Origin: Trypanosoma brucei gambiense DAL972
Lineage: Eukaryota > Euglenozoa > Kinetoplastea > Trypanosomatida > Trypanosomatidae
Reading direction: 5' to 3'
DNA: 64,000 nucleotides
Assembly: GCF_000210295.1 (NCBI RefSeq)
Contig: NC_026742.1
Span: 992,001 to 1,056,000 of the forward strand
Shown: positions 38,262 through 48,580 of the stretch, piece by piece
Position numbering within the stretch: position 1 is the first letter of the stretch
Layout of the letters: each line of letters starts with the position of its first letter
Position numbers and translations under genes: made by a program
The notes under the pieces: generated by a model
What the model was told of the DNA's origin: nothing
Seen by the model: only the letters and a program-made list of their open reading frames with translations
Databases searched by the model: none

Positions 38262-38699
38262 TCATTTTCCCACGGAATTATTATTACGCGGGATGTAAAT
38301 ATCAGGGTCACGAAAAACTGTTGGGTTAAGCACATCGACACCGCCTTCCACCTTTAAGCGCTCTCTGACCTTCGTCACGGCCTCTAAAAGTGGTGGATGC
38401 CCAAAAGCTTCATCATATTGTTTCAACCAGTTCCGGAACTGCTGCTCATGCCTTAGCGTTGCCATGGTTTCACGAAATACCCATGCGCTCTGTTTGTGAC
38501 GTGTAACGCACTCGCGCATGTCAATTAGGCGGCTGCGACAGTCGTAAAGGACGTCGAGTTCCTGGCTCTCACGAATGCAAGTCATCAGCCGCTGCCAAAA
38601 CCGTTGGCAATTGTTTTCGTTCAGGTAACTTGCAGAAATATTGGTGATGTCCGACGAAAACGTGTCGTCGGGCACTTCACGGGCACCGAACATTGACAT
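38262..38699 (-). CDS. Twin CX9C (CHCH) protein, probably mitochondrial intermembrane space
   Basis: A 145-residue protein with a perfect twin CX9C pattern: Cys31/Cys41 ('CQRFWQRLMTC') and Cys54/Cys64 ('CRSRLIDMREC'), separated by 12 residues. This is the coiled-coil-helix-coiled-coil-helix fold imported and oxidised by the intermembrane-space Erv-type pathway. The family includes assembly factors and peripheral subunits of complexes I and IV. The remaining 80 residues are charged and helical ('MATLRHEQQFRNWLKQYDEA'), with 'DPDIYIPRNN' near the end. It has no cleavable presequence, as usual for the class. Which complex it serves cannot be told from the sequence. Confidence 0.87.
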   Translation of the reverse strand: MSMFGAREVPDDTFSSDITNISASYLNENNCQRFWQRLMTCIRESQELDVLYDCRSRLIDMRECVTRHKQSAWVFRETMATLRHEQQFRNWLKQYDEAFGHPPLLEAVTKVRERLKVEGGVDVLNPTVFRDPDIYIPRNNNSVGK

Positions 38700-39611
38700 T
38701 GTTCCTTACACCCCTCTCAATTTGTATCGTCTGTGAGTAGTGGAAACAAATAAAAAGGAAACTAAGAACCTAAATGTGTGTTCCCTCTCTTCTCCTTCGT
38801 TGTTCCTTTAAAACTATAATCAACTTGTCAGGTCAACCCAACTAGTTGGATGAGGGCAAGGCAGACAGCAATTTAAAAAAAAATGGGGGAAAATAGTCGT
38901 TTCGATTTAATATTATTATTATTATTTTATTTTATTTTGTAACGGAGGATGTAGCACTTGAAAAAAAAAAAGACAGAAGCACATAAAGACAACAGAAAAG
39001 GGAGTTGCATTCATTCACCATTAGGAAATGACTAGGAGGGGAGTGGCACAAATCGGTGGGTAGCTTTAGGGATTGTACATGCAGCAAACGTGACAACATA
39101 TCAAATGCTCAAAGTCTTCAGGGGGAGTCATATTTTAGAACAGGTGTTGGAATCGTTCGCGCAAAGACTCCCAACACTCCTCCTCTCCTCCTCTCCTCCT
39201 CCCTCCTCCCTCTCTCTTCATAACACACAGTATGAGATAGCCTTAGCAAGGAAAAAAAAAAAACGCTCAACTGTATCCCCTACAAAGCGGGCTATCAATA
39301 TCAATAAACAATTTTTTTGTTATAAAAAGGAAAGTGAGATCAGAGGGCGTGACAACAGAAATGGATGAAAAGAGAACAAAAGCAAGTCGCGGATCACATA
39401 CAAAAAAAAAAAAGAGAAATATAGTAATAAAAACAACAATTATGTATATATTTATATTTATTTATGTGCAGGTGTGTCGATAATGGCTTTCCCGCGAAAC
39501 ACACATACATTAGCGTACAGAGACATACACACGGTCTTTCTCGACTATTTTTGATTGCTGACATACACAAATTATCCGTAACAAAAATCTGTTTTTCAAC
39601 CTCTATTGTCC
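38700..39611. other. Intergenic region, about 0.9 kb
   Basis: TTA repeats at 38909-38937, A runs at 38958-38970, a C/T repeat (CTCCTCTCCTCCT…) at 39178-39216, and A runs at 39250-39263 and 39402-39414. It should hold the RING gene 3' UTR and the CX9C gene splice signals. No gene is seen. Confidence 0.5.
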
Positions 39612-41369
39612 TTAGCAACGCCTTGACTGACCCCTGATAATTGACTGGTACTGGGCTAACTTACGCTGGTTTCCGCGAACACTCGGCTGAAGAGGAACAA
39701 CATTTTGCCTGCGCTCCTCCCCCCGTGTGTCGCCATCACGCGCCCGAGACTGTGGGGATTCCGCCAAACGCCGCTGGGAGGAGTTCTCATGCGGTGGATG
39801 TGGGAGGTGTACATTACGTCTACTTCTGTTATTTCCACCCATCCGTCCATGACCCCCTGCAACCGCCTCCGGTGGCGTGAGAATACCGCTTTCGGTCAAC
39901 GACAGAGAGTTACCCTCTTCCCGCTCATTACGACGACTTCTCAATGCTCTTATGGCGTGCCTGGCATTCCCGGACGCTGGCATAATCGGTTGCAGGAAGG
40001 TTGAGCGGGATTGAGGATTCGCGGAGTCGTTGGTAAGGGATAGGGATCCTGACCTGACGGTGGGACGTGTCACAGCCACAATTTCTGGGACTCGCGTTGG
40101 CAACCCCTCCTCAGCTACGTAGTGTGCTATACGGGTAGAAGTACTCGACACAGGTGGTGATACGGATCTGTTGAGTGCAACTGGTGGCGGTAAGAAAGTT
40201 GTCCCCGCCATCGGTGTATAACGGTTTCCCCATCGCAGCTGGTCGCTTCGTTCGCTGCTTTCGTTCGCTACCTCAACTGGGCAATCCCTTGAGTTTCGAT
40301 TCGTAACATCTGCACTAACAGGAGACAAACTATGAGAGGAAGGGTCAACAGCTTCATGGGTAATGCTCACATTTGACGTCGATGGAGAGAGTGTTTCGCA
40401 GCGCCGCCGTCCGCCATCTACAGTTCGATTAGGGCTGCTAACTGTCCGCGAAGTTTCAGTCCCGGTGCCATCACCCCCGCCTCCACTAATTACCTGTGCT
40501 ACGCCGACAGCTGCCCCAGAGGAAGATAACTGCATTTGCTGTGTCTGTTCTTCCTCTTCTCGCCCAAGTTGCTGAGGGCGCTCCTGGTGGCGCTGCATCG
40601 TGCAGTCGACTGGAACACCAACACTTTGGGTGATTTGTTGGTGCCGACGCGGTGTGGCGCTCGGCAAACGCTCATTTCGCTCCTCTGCAACTCCAGAAAG
40701 CGAGTGCGAAGGGCATAGTGTCCAGTCACCTTTCGTTTCACCAACTTCCCCATCAACCAATCTAGATTCCCACCAGGTTGGCTGTGCCGCGTCCTTGTAC
40801 TGCTGCTCCACATCTTGTAGCGTGAACCGACAGTTTGGGCACGTCCTCGTACGCTCCAACCAGTGCTGCATGCACGTCACATCAAAGACGTGACCACAGG
40901 GCAGGCAGTACACTTCAGACTGCAGCGGAAATGATTCCTGGCAGATGGAGCAAACAGTCTGACCAGATGTTTCCAGACGGTCTAACGTATCGCGGTCAAG
41001 CGTAACACGTCTCAGTTTCTCAACAGCCTCCTGGTCCAGCGGAGCGGCCACACGACGCTGCTGTTCACTGATTAGCAACTGCAAAGCGAGTGCTTGGAGA
41101 AGCAATGGACCCAACTCTGTTATGAGCGGATCTTGAGACGCGGGTGGCATCTGCTCCGTCGCGACGGCCGAAAGCGGGGTGCTTCCAGCCTCCGCTTCAA
41201 CTTGGCCAAAAACCAGTGTCACTTGCTCCCTGTTTTCCGCTCCCTCTTGTTGAACCTGAAGGACGATTGGCTGCACCCCCTGGTCACGACGCAACATATG
41301 AGCCCGCACCAACTGCAGCATCATGTCGTACTCCTCCCGAAGTTCCAATCCTCGCCCATTTCCAATCAT
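39612..41369 (-). CDS. RING-type zinc finger protein, putative E3 ubiquitin ligase
   Basis: A 585-residue protein with one RING at about residues 141-185: 'CSICQESFPL', 'YCLPCGHVFDVTCMQHWL' and 'TCPNCRF'. Spacing fits a RING-H2/C3HC4 finger, which recruits E2 enzymes. The fifth zinc ligand, normally His or Cys ('GHVFH'), is Asp here ('GHVFD'). The N-terminal 140 residues are helical with 'LGPLLLQALALQLLISEQQRR', possibly a coiled coil or substrate-binding part. Everything after the RING is Ser/Thr/Arg/Gln-rich and probably disordered. The start is the only Met ahead of the helical region. Confidence 0.9.
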   Translation of the reverse strand: MIGNGRGLELREEYDMMLQLVRAHMLRRDQGVQPIVLQVQQEGAENREQVTLVFGQVEAEAGSTPLSAVATEQMPPASQDPLITELGPLLLQALALQLLISEQQRRVAAPLDQEAVEKLRRVTLDRDTLDRLETSGQTVCSICQESFPLQSEVYCLPCGHVFDVTCMQHWLERTRTCPNCRFTLQDVEQQYKDAAQPTWWESRLVDGEVGETKGDWTLCPSHSLSGVAEERNERLPSATPRRHQQITQSVGVPVDCTMQRHQERPQQLGREEEEQTQQMQLSSSGAAVGVAQVISGGGGDGTGTETSRTVSSPNRTVDGGRRRCETLSPSTSNVSITHEAVDPSSHSLSPVSADVTNRNSRDCPVEVANESSERSDQLRWGNRYTPMAGTTFLPPPVALNRSVSPPVSSTSTRIAHYVAEEGLPTRVPEIVAVTRPTVRSGSLSLTNDSANPQSRSTFLQPIMPASGNARHAIRALRSRRNEREEGNSLSLTESGILTPPEAVAGGHGRMGGNNRSRRNVHLPHPPHENSSQRRLAESPQSRARDGDTRGEERRQNVVPLQPSVRGNQRKLAQYQSIIRGQSRRC

Positions 41370-43019
41370 CGTATCTTAAGACGAAGCCAAATGACGCAAC
41401 CAGAAAACCCAAGCAAACGAGGACAGAAAAAAAAACAAGAAAAAAAGGAGGGGATCAACTACTACTATTTAAATCTACCTACCTATTAGAAGTTATATAA
41501 CGCTCTGTTATTCCTATCTTCCGCTTCTTACGCTTGAAGAGGAACGGGACCACCAACACGGGGACACTCCCTCGAGCTCTACGCACTCCTTTACGCCCCC
41601 CCCCCTCCCCAATGGGAGTTGAATACTTGCTGGGGATTTACCAGCGAAGCTTGCGCTGGCAGCTTTGTTCTCCCCGAGAACCTACAGTTTCCTACTTTTT
41701 ATTTGAGTGTTGTTAGCCCCTCGGTATCTGTGCTGATAGTTCTACAAACCTACGAGGCTAAGGAAAGAAAAAAGTAAAAAATAAAAATAAAATAAGCGTA
41801 TATGGGTCTCATGAGGTAAAGTGGAGCGAGATGAGCTGCGGACCGCGGTGGCGATCAATTTGCTGCGCACCAAAGTCTAACAGCAGTGCAAGGGGAGCAA
41901 AGTAAGCACACGTAAGCTATGTACGAGCACCAGTGTACGCGTATATCGTTATTGGGAATGGGAATGGGAATGGGAAGGACCATGGGATAACAAACCCATC
42001 ACAAGCATTCATAGACACACATACTGACGCGAACACGAACACATACCACATACACATACACATACACAAACACACGTCAGACCTTTTGTTTCGAAGCATT
42101 ATTTCCCCTCAACACGTCCGTCCTCGCAGTACGCGGAGCAAACAAAAAAAAACTTACTGTCTTAAGTCGAACCAACGCCCTCGCCTCTGTAAGCGTGTGA
42201 GAGTTGCAAAGGAACCCCGATTCCTTCTCCCCCCTGCTTTCATTTTTTTTTTCCCCCCGTCCCCTTCGTCACCCTATCCTTCAGATGAAGATCAATGGGA
42301 TCTGGAATAGGCGACCCCACGGCACCCAGCGGAAAACGTAAGAGAGTTTTGCCATATCGGTTAGGTACAGAGAGAAAAAGTAACAACGGAAAAACAATTG
42401 GTTACTTAGAAGTGTGTATATGTGTATGTGTGTATATGTTTCCGCATCTATGACAGTGCATAAAGGGGAATGCATGACAGAACACCACCACCCACCACAT
42501 AAACGCGTCGCTTCCCTTCCCCATCACTCTGTGAAGAAATAATACCCACACAACAAACTCGCCCACGAGCTGCGACCAGAAGTCTACCCGGGGTCAGCAA
42601 GATGTACGCGTGCATGCGTACCAAATGAGAGTTTGTTTTCGCCCACGAGCACGGAATAGTCCCCTTACTACCAAATGTGGAAAAGGATTAACCTCTCCAT
42701 CAAACCGCTGCAAAGAGGTTATTCCCTTTTCCCTCAACTCCATTCTGAAATCGTTACACCGACTGGTGCAGAGACAGAAGGTTGGACAACGGACGCACAC
42801 TAACAAATGCACACAAACACGCTCACCTCACGCGATACAACCAGGTATTCTTAAGACGAAACCTGAGGGAACTTAAAGGGCCTCCTCTCCCTCCCACCAC
42901 CTGAGTTCCTCAAACCTCTGCGCTCCACAAATTCGCCCATTTCGGTTTGCTTTGCCATACTCGTCATTTATTTACACACACCTGCATACAGACCAAAAAC
43001 GCACGCGGACATATGCTCC
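41370..43019. other. Long intergenic region, about 1.65 kb
   Basis: Contains A-rich DNA at 41428-41445, a C run at 41597-41609, a G-quadruplex-type GGGAAT repeat at 41954-41974, CACATA repeats at 42040-42070, and T then C runs at 42243-42260. Frames of about 60-130 codons on both strands are not protein-like. Expected to be the mitochondrial DnaJ 3' UTR and the RING gene splice region. Confidence 0.5.
41954..41974 (+). other. GGGAAT repeat with G-quadruplex pattern
   Basis: Four GGG runs with exact AAT loops on the plus (template) strand. Confidence 0.7.
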
Positions 43020-44402
43020 CTAGGCGGCAAACCAAGATTTGTACCGACCCTTCAGCTCCTGCAATTGCGGATCCGTAAGTTCCAGCGGTTTCTCGTCCTT
43101 TGCAAAGTCAGCAATCAAATTCTTCTGCTTCTCTGTTAATGATTTCGGAAGCAGAACCGCAAAATGAATAAAGAAATCGCCCGTTTTATTCTGATTTGGC
43201 CGATGCACACCCCGACCCCGGAGCACCAGCTTATCGCCTTGCTGAGTACCCACCGGTACCTTTGTTTCCACTTCACCCGTTAGCGTTGGTACCCGCACGG
43301 CACCGCCAAGAACTGCAGTCGCAAGAGTAATAGGCGTTATTACGTGAATGTCACATCCCTCACGATGAAATACTGGGTGCTCGTCAACACTTATCTCCAC
43401 GTACAGGTTTCCTGGTGGACCGTTTCGAACGCCTGCCTCACCCTTGCCGCTGACCTTCAGCCGTTCCTTGTTGTCAACGCCCTTTGGAACAGGTAAGGTT
43501 TGGACACTACGATCCTTGACAATTCCCTTCCCGCTGCAGTGAGTACAAGAAGACCTGCCAGTTTCGCCCGTTCCGCCACAGTGCGTACAGTCTTGCTGCA
43601 TGTGAAAGAAACCTGTGCTCATTACTTTCTTCCCACGCCCACCGCAGTGCACACACTTTGCTTTAGATCCCGAGTCTTGGAAACCACTCCCCGTACAAGA
43701 GCCACAGCGACGGAAGGTGTTGAAGGATATCTCCTTGCTGCACCCATTCACAGCTTCGAGGAAAGAGAGTCGGAGTTTGAAGTGAATGTCCGCACCTGGC
43801 TCCGGACCCTGCGGCTTACGAGTTTTGTCCTTTCCCGCACCACTCATCTTTTGAAAGATCTCCTCGAAGTCATTAAATGAAAACCCTTGCCCACCGGCAG
43901 CACCCGCAAACGGATTGGCACCCGCCCCAAAAGGATTTTCACCGCCTGCCTGAGCAAAGGGGTTAAAACCCGGACCAGCACCAAATTTATCTGCAGCACC
44001 GGAGTTTCCAGTCATGTCATACATGCTGCGCTTCTGTGGGTCAGACAAGACATCAAATGCCTGCTTCACATCAGCAAAATCCTCTGCAGCACGAGGACTG
44101 GGATTAACATCAGGGTGGAGTTGCTTCGCCTTCTTTTTGTAGGCCGACTTGATTTCTTCTTGTGTGGCGTTCCGCGCGACACCAAGCACACTGTACAAGT
44201 CTTTTTTCGCATTTGTAGCTGAAAAGCGTCGTGACACTCCCAGTCCTGCTGATACCACAGCAGTGCAAATTATACTCCCCGAAGCACAAACTGTGTTAGG
44301 ACGAACTCCAGGGGCGGTAAAGTGTCTACTGGGCACAAGAGAAAATGTAGACGGTATTGCACGCCTGACGTACTGCTGGAACAAAGGACTCCGTTGCCTC
44401 AT
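43020..44402 (-). CDS. Mitochondrial type I DnaJ/Hsp40 (Mdj1/Tid1-like)
   Basis: A 460-residue class I J-protein, co-chaperone of mitochondrial Hsp70. The first ~60 residues are basic and Ser-rich ('MRQRSPLFQQYVRRAIPSTF'), a typical presequence. The J domain covers about 66-130, starting 'KDLYSVLGVARNATQEEIKS', with HPD in 'AKQLHPDVNP'. A Gly/Phe-rich linker follows (about 135-180). Four CxxCxGxG-type zinc motifs are present ('CGSCTGSG', 'CVHCGGRG', 'CTHCGGTG', 'CTHCSGKG', about 235-290). The C-terminal substrate-binding domains include 'LYVEISVDEHPVFHREG' and 'GVHRPNQNKTGDFFIHF'. Length and order match Mdj1/Tid1. Confidence 0.95.
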   Translation of the reverse strand: MRQRSPLFQQYVRRAIPSTFSLVPSRHFTAPGVRPNTVCASGSIICTAVVSAGLGVSRRFSATNAKKDLYSVLGVARNATQEEIKSAYKKKAKQLHPDVNPSPRAAEDFADVKQAFDVLSDPQKRSMYDMTGNSGAADKFGAGPGFNPFAQAGGENPFGAGANPFAGAAGGQGFSFNDFEEIFQKMSGAGKDKTRKPQGPEPGADIHFKLRLSFLEAVNGCSKEISFNTFRRCGSCTGSGFQDSGSKAKCVHCGGRGKKVMSTGFFHMQQDCTHCGGTGETGRSSCTHCSGKGIVKDRSVQTLPVPKGVDNKERLKVSGKGEAGVRNGPPGNLYVEISVDEHPVFHREGCDIHVITPITLATAVLGGAVRVPTLTGEVETKVPVGTQQGDKLVLRGRGVHRPNQNKTGDFFIHFAVLLPKSLTEKQKNLIADFAKDEKPLELTDPQLQELKGRYKSWFAA

Positions 44403-44886
44403 ATTTCGTCAACCGCCAGATTTTCTGCGCCAACGAAAGCAAGGACTATTGCTCGCCCTCTCTCAGCACCCCCTCCCCTTTACTTCAAATACTCGTGTGT
44501 ATATGCCTTCTTTTTCCGCTCCTTATTATTGTTAGTCTAAACTTCAAAAATAAAATAATACACCCCTCCACTTTACTCGTTACTTCGCTACGCGGGTCCT
44601 CAACCACTAAAATACGTCTCCTCACCCATGAAAAGAATGGCGATGCAACAAGCGCACAGAAAAGAAAATAAAGAAATGGCAAAAACAATTCCGTATACTC
44701 GAACAAGATGATCACATCCATAAAAAGTCACCGAAGCAGAAACTGAGACGCGCAAAACAGGTGTGCAACGCTTCACTCTGCTATAATTTTTTTTTGTTAC
44801 TTTGGCGTAATAACCTTTAAAAAAACATGAAGACACAAACATTAAACAACAAATGTGGTTTCCGGGGCTGCGCTCGTCCTAAAACT
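44403..44886. other. Intergenic region, about 0.48 kb
   Basis: It ends exactly where the L10 duplication begins. It holds the 3' UTR of L10 copy 2, which is unrelated to the 3' UTR of copy 1, and the DnaJ splice region. A T run is at 44789-44796. No gene is seen. Confidence 0.55.
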
Positions 44887-44888
44887 GT

Positions 44889-45530
44889 TTAGGCCATGAT
44901 GTTGTATGGGGTGATCTTACCCTTTGGTGTGATCAGCTTCACGTGGAGGCCGCGTTGTTGCAACTTCCCTGCGTCACGTAACTCCTCGTACTCATTTCGG
45001 AGGATGTTTGTGAAGCCCCAATATTTCGATATCACAATGATTTGCCTACCAGGGAACTTCATCTTAGCACGGCGAAGAGACTCCAGTGCCTGTGGGACGT
45101 ATGTGTCCTTTGTCCTCATAGACAAGAGGATCTGACCAATCCGCACGCGGGCGCAGGTCCCATTCGGTTTGCCGTACGACTGCCGCATGCCCGTCTGCAG
45201 ACGATCGGCGCCAGCACACGAAAGCATTTTGTTGATGCGAAGTACGTGGAACGGATGGGCGCGGATACGCATGTGGAAACATTCCTTGTTGGCACGCTTC
45301 ACCATATACTTGTTAGCCTGAATACGGGCAGCTTCCAATGCCTCAGATGAGATTTGCTCTAGTTCACGGGACACAACATGGACACACACGGGGAACTCAT
45401 CCACTGGCGCACGGCGCTTACCAATGTCGAAGGTGCGAATCCTCGGGTCCGGTACACCACGACAGAAGCGTGACTTAGGATACGGTTTGTTCTTGCAGAA
45501 GCGGTAGCAACGTGCGGGACGGCGAGCCAT
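44889..45530 (-). CDS. RPL10: 60S ribosomal protein L10 (uL16), copy 2
   Basis: This gene encodes a 213-residue protein identical to copy 1 at 7325-7966, 37.6 kb away in the same transcription unit. All L10 hallmarks are present, so both copies should feed the same ribosome pool. The CDS differs from copy 1 at one synonymous base that I noticed (G at 45012). The 26-nt 5' UTR and AG acceptor (45558-45557) are the same as in copy 1, while the 3' flank is different. Confidence 0.97.
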   Translation of the reverse strand: MARRPARCYRFCKNKPYPKSRFCRGVPDPRIRTFDIGKRRAPVDEFPVCVHVVSRELEQISSEALEAARIQANKYMVKRANKECFHMRIRAHPFHVLRINKMLSCAGADRLQTGMRQSYGKPNGTCARVRIGQILLSMRTKDTYVPQALESLRRAKMKFPGRQIIVISKYWGFTNILRNEYEELRDAGKLQQRGLHVKLITPKGKITPYNIMA

Positions 45531-45555
45531 GACGAATCTTTTGGCCGATCAAACC

Positions 45556-45625
45556 ACTGCAGAAACAAGAAGTATAAGAAAGTACAGACAAAGGAAAAAA
45601 AGGAAAGATGTGAGGAAAAAGTTAT
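45556..45625 (-). promoter_or_regulatory. Spliced-leader acceptor and pyrimidine tract of L10 copy 2
   Basis: Same CTGCAG acceptor as copy 1, with AG at 45558-45557, 26 nt before the ATG. The tract (about 45621-45585 in transcript order) differs from copy 1 by a small indel and substitutions. Confidence 0.65.
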
Positions 45626-45648
45626 GTTAACATCACAATGGATGGAGG

Positions 45649-45960
45649 TAGGTGCGTCCTTTTCAAAGTGAAACATGTGCAAACTCAACGAAAATATTCC
45701 CTGGTACATGGAGGAGAAAGGGTGGGAGAAAGGGAAACACGCACAAAAATAACTGAATCGTGTTGCACCGATGTGCATAATTAATAAGATGCACAATATG
45801 AAGAAATAATAGGTAGAAACAAGTTGAGGCTTCTACTTATGTTGCCCCTTGATCACATAGTAAAAAAAAGGGTCTTCCTTCTTTTATAAGAGGGGAAGCA
45901 AATCAGGCGCGCGGTGGAAAGAAAAGATGGGAAAGGTCCCGACGAAAAACAGTATAAATA
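45649..45960. other. Spacer between L10 copy 2 and the nucleotide kinase
   Basis: Unique sequence after the duplicated block ends. It should carry the 3' UTR of the kinase gene. No gene is seen. Confidence 0.5.
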
Positions 45961-46578
45961 TCATTTCTTCAGTAGTTCCTCCCCCTCCTTCAAAAATATT
46001 TTCTTGACATCAGCATACACTTCCTCCCGACTGCGGTTACCGTCAACAGTGTATAAACGCCCTTGCTTTTTATAATGTTCCACCACCGGTACGCACTGCT
46101 CAGCATTCGTCCGGAAGCGGCGACGTATCGTTTCGATATTGTCGTCGTCACGCCCAGAACCAGACGACGCACGGCCGATCAAACGCGCCTCCATTGTTTC
46201 CTCCGTACAGTCGAAGAAAAGAATGGCCTTAGCGGGCACAATGTCTTCCTCAAACATAAACATCTGATCCATTTTGCGTGGGAATCCGTCAATGACATAA
46301 CCACGGGGACTGGGGTGAGTATTGAGGGCATTTTTCAACAGCGCAACTGTCAGCTCGGACGGCACAATGCCACCCTCCACGAGAATTTGAGATATTTTCT
46401 GTGCAACCTCAGTTGTTTTGTCTCGACTTGCCTGACGAAGGAGATCCCCCGCGCTGAAGTGCGTATAACCAAACTCTTCAACGAGACGGGCACAAACTGT
46501 ACCCTTTCCCGATCCTGGGCCACCAAGAACAAAAAATACCTTCGGCTTCTCGGTGGATGTCATAGGAGAAGGAGTCAC
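45961..46578 (-). CDS. Adenylate kinase / UMP-CMP kinase family
   Basis: A 205-residue short-type nucleoside monophosphate kinase. The P-loop is 'GGPGSGKGT' (about residues 19-27). NMP-binding segments are 'HFSAGDLLRQ', 'GGIVPSELTVALL' and 'GYVIDGFPRKMDQ', and the short LID is 'RASSGSGRDDDN' followed by 'ETIRRRFRTN'. The 'FFDCTEETMEARL' segment and 'DDN' LID fit UMP-CMP kinase slightly better than AK1, but the two groups are hard to separate by eye. Without an N-terminal presequence it is probably cytosolic. Met6 ('MTSTEKPKVFF') is an alternative start. Confidence 0.93.
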   Translation of the reverse strand: MTPSPMTSTEKPKVFFVLGGPGSGKGTVCARLVEEFGYTHFSAGDLLRQASRDKTTEVAQKISQILVEGGIVPSELTVALLKNALNTHPSPRGYVIDGFPRKMDQMFMFEEDIVPAKAILFFDCTEETMEARLIGRASSGSGRDDDNIETIRRRFRTNAEQCVPVVEHYKKQGRLYTVDGNRSREEVYADVKKIFLKEGEELLKK

Positions 46579-47341
46579 GTGGAGCCTGGTAATGGATGTT
46601 TTAAATCCTGCACTTTGAGGTAGCAGTTACTGTCCTTGTATATACTTTGACCTTTCTGTATAACGAAACACGGGAGTCCTTTAAAAATTAGGAGTGCTAC
46701 TAATGTCACAAGGTGATCAATGAGTGTAAGTCGCTCAAACGAAACCAAACAGTAGGAAATGTGCTTGAGCGAATTGCGCCACACCAGCTGCATTTGTAGC
46801 ACACTGCGACCAAACTCAATGTCACTCACAAGTACATGGCCGCCATTCCCACTTTCGCGTGCGGCGTGATACAAATTCAGCCACACCCACATGCAATGGA
46901 ACTTGGTGGAGTTCATTACCTCTTCCAGGCGGCTGGCACCCCGCGGTAAAGGACTCCAAAACCGGCCCCACGCACTACCACCCCTCAGCAATGATACCCA
47001 CAACGACGCGACGCAACAAACGGAAAAGGGTGAGAGAAAGCGAGGGATAAAAACTAAAAGACTAAAAAAAACAGAATGTGAATCATTAGATTGGCCGCAC
47101 GAAAGTCCGGTAATGTAGCCACGGAAGAATAAACCAACGATGAACATTTCTCCTTACTAACTCCCTTCACCGACTTTCACTCCATTTAAAAAGACAGCCC
47201 CGAAGCCCCCCTCCATTCCGTGTGTATTCTAATCCCGTTGCACACACACAAAAAAATAAATAAATAACAAAAGGACTGAATGGTACGAGGTTGTGAATTT
47301 TCTAGATTTCCTTCTACCTAAACGAGGCATCCAAATTATAC
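46579..47341. other. Intergenic region, about 0.76 kb
   Basis: A minus-strand frame of 190 codons (46575-47147) overlaps the kinase start by four bases. Its first part translates a pyrimidine-rich tract and no domain is visible, so I read it as the kinase 5' UTR and splice region. TAAATAAATAA occurs at 47256-47267. Confidence 0.5.
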
Positions 47342-48154
47342 TTATCCTCGGCGCCTCCGACTGTTGCCCCGTGCTGGTCGGCCACAGGCATCTACGAGTT
47401 GCCCTCGATCATTCCGCCGAACGTAATCACCCGGCCGCCGGTACCGCGTGTCAATGAGGCAGTCCACGATCGCCTCCTGAGCTGTCCGACCAACGCAGTG
47501 ACGTAGCGCGTACTGTCGATCCCACTCACGACCTTTAGGTGCTACACGACTGTATTCATCCGTCATGATCTCTAATTCGGATGGTATTTCCTCTGCTACG
47601 GGTCGCACCAAAAGAACACTGTCATCCTTTAAAACCCCAGGCTCTGTTGGGGATAGTTGTTCACACGAGCTGTCGGAATCCCAGCACCTCTCAGCGTCTG
47701 CTTGAATGCTGTTCAACCCCTTTGCGCAACGACGAATGGGAGAGTCCATACGGCCTGAGTCAAACAAACCGCTGGTCCCCTCCGGAATGGAACTCAATGG
47801 AACTCTCCCAGCGATCAGTTTTTCCCTCAGTCGCCGCTTGGTTTTTGATACGGTGTTACTCTTCCGTACACGCGGCATCGTAAACCAACTATAGTCGTAG
47901 TCTCTGTCAGCCGGATTGCAAGACAGTGCCGCGGGTATGCTGTCAGCGTACAAGCGATAATGATGAAAAAGACGTGGGCGCGTCAGGAATTGACGAGGTG
48001 GAATGGGAACAAAAACCGGTGATGACTGACAACATTCGCCCACATATCCCACAACAGCTCCATTTTGTGCGGCAGAGTGAAGCCGGCGGCATCGGCGGAT
48101 GGTGGCTCCTTCCCACCGTGTGAGATGACTTTGTGAGCTGGTGTGGGTGCTCAT
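47342..48154 (-). CDS. Unknown basic protein
   Basis: A 270-residue protein without a recognised family. The N-terminal 90 residues are Ser/His/Arg-rich and may in part be 5' UTR; Met93 ('MPRVRKSNTVSKTKRRLREK') is a plausible alternative start beginning a strongly basic segment. The C-terminal third looks more ordered, with 'GREWDRQYALRHCVGRTAQE' and 'AIVDCLIDTRYRRPGDYVRR', and ends in a run of Arg/Gly. This could be a small nucleic-acid-binding protein, but that rests on charge alone. Confidence 0.75.
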   Translation of the reverse strand: MSTHTSSQSHLTRWEGATIRRCRRLHSAAQNGAVVGYVGECCQSSPVFVPIPPRQFLTRPRLFHHYRLYADSIPAALSCNPADRDYDYSWFTMPRVRKSNTVSKTKRRLREKLIAGRVPLSSIPEGTSGLFDSGRMDSPIRRCAKGLNSIQADAERCWDSDSSCEQLSPTEPGVLKDDSVLLVRPVAEEIPSELEIMTDEYSRVAPKGREWDRQYALRHCVGRTAQEAIVDCLIDTRYRRPGDYVRRNDRGQLVDACGRPARGNSRRRRG

Positions 48155-48580
48155 TCCCCGGTGTCCAGTGCTGGTTCAAGACTCACCACCTCTTAACGTT
48201 GGTCTAGCTTTTATTGCAGCAATTTTGCAGTTGCATTTAGGTTGCAAAGAAAAAAAAGAGGGCACGCAGGCGGCAGAAGGAGGTTACACGCATATGAGTT
48301 GAGATGCCTCCCCAGATTAACTTTTCTTTACGCGTAAAAAAAAAAAGAAATGATAAGGGTATTTCACACCTACCTGATAGTGAACGATGAACTGGACACC
48401 AAAGAATAACTTAATGAAGAGAGAATAAATAACGTCACGATCTGAGAGGGATTTGCCTTTCGCTAACTTCCTCTCTAACTCTGTTAATCATGTGTCTGTT
48501 CACCTAAAACCGAAAATAAACGATAATTTGCCGCCACGCACTTAACATACCGGTGGTGATAACCGGTCAAAGGTCCTCGT
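48155..48580. other. Intergenic region, about 0.43 kb
   Basis: Purine run at 48245-48290 as printed (pyrimidine-rich in the transcript) is a likely splice tract for the downstream gene. A run of A occurs at 48337-48346. No gene is seen. Confidence 0.5.

Larger units (their letters stand above)
44887..45648 (-). repeat. Dispersed duplication, unit A2 (L10 cassette)
   Basis: Partner of 7323-8085. The boundary lies two bases beyond the stop codon on one side and about 118 bases upstream of the ATG on the other. Confidence 0.95.

Noticed and set aside
46575..47147. 190-codon frame overlapping the kinase start by four bases
   Set aside because: Starts in a pyrimidine-rich segment and shows no domain; more likely 5' UTR and splice region of the kinase.
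48170..48185. GGTTCAAGACTC, resembling a tRNA B-box
   Set aside because: No A-box at suitable distance and no cloverleaf can be drawn; lies next to a coding start.
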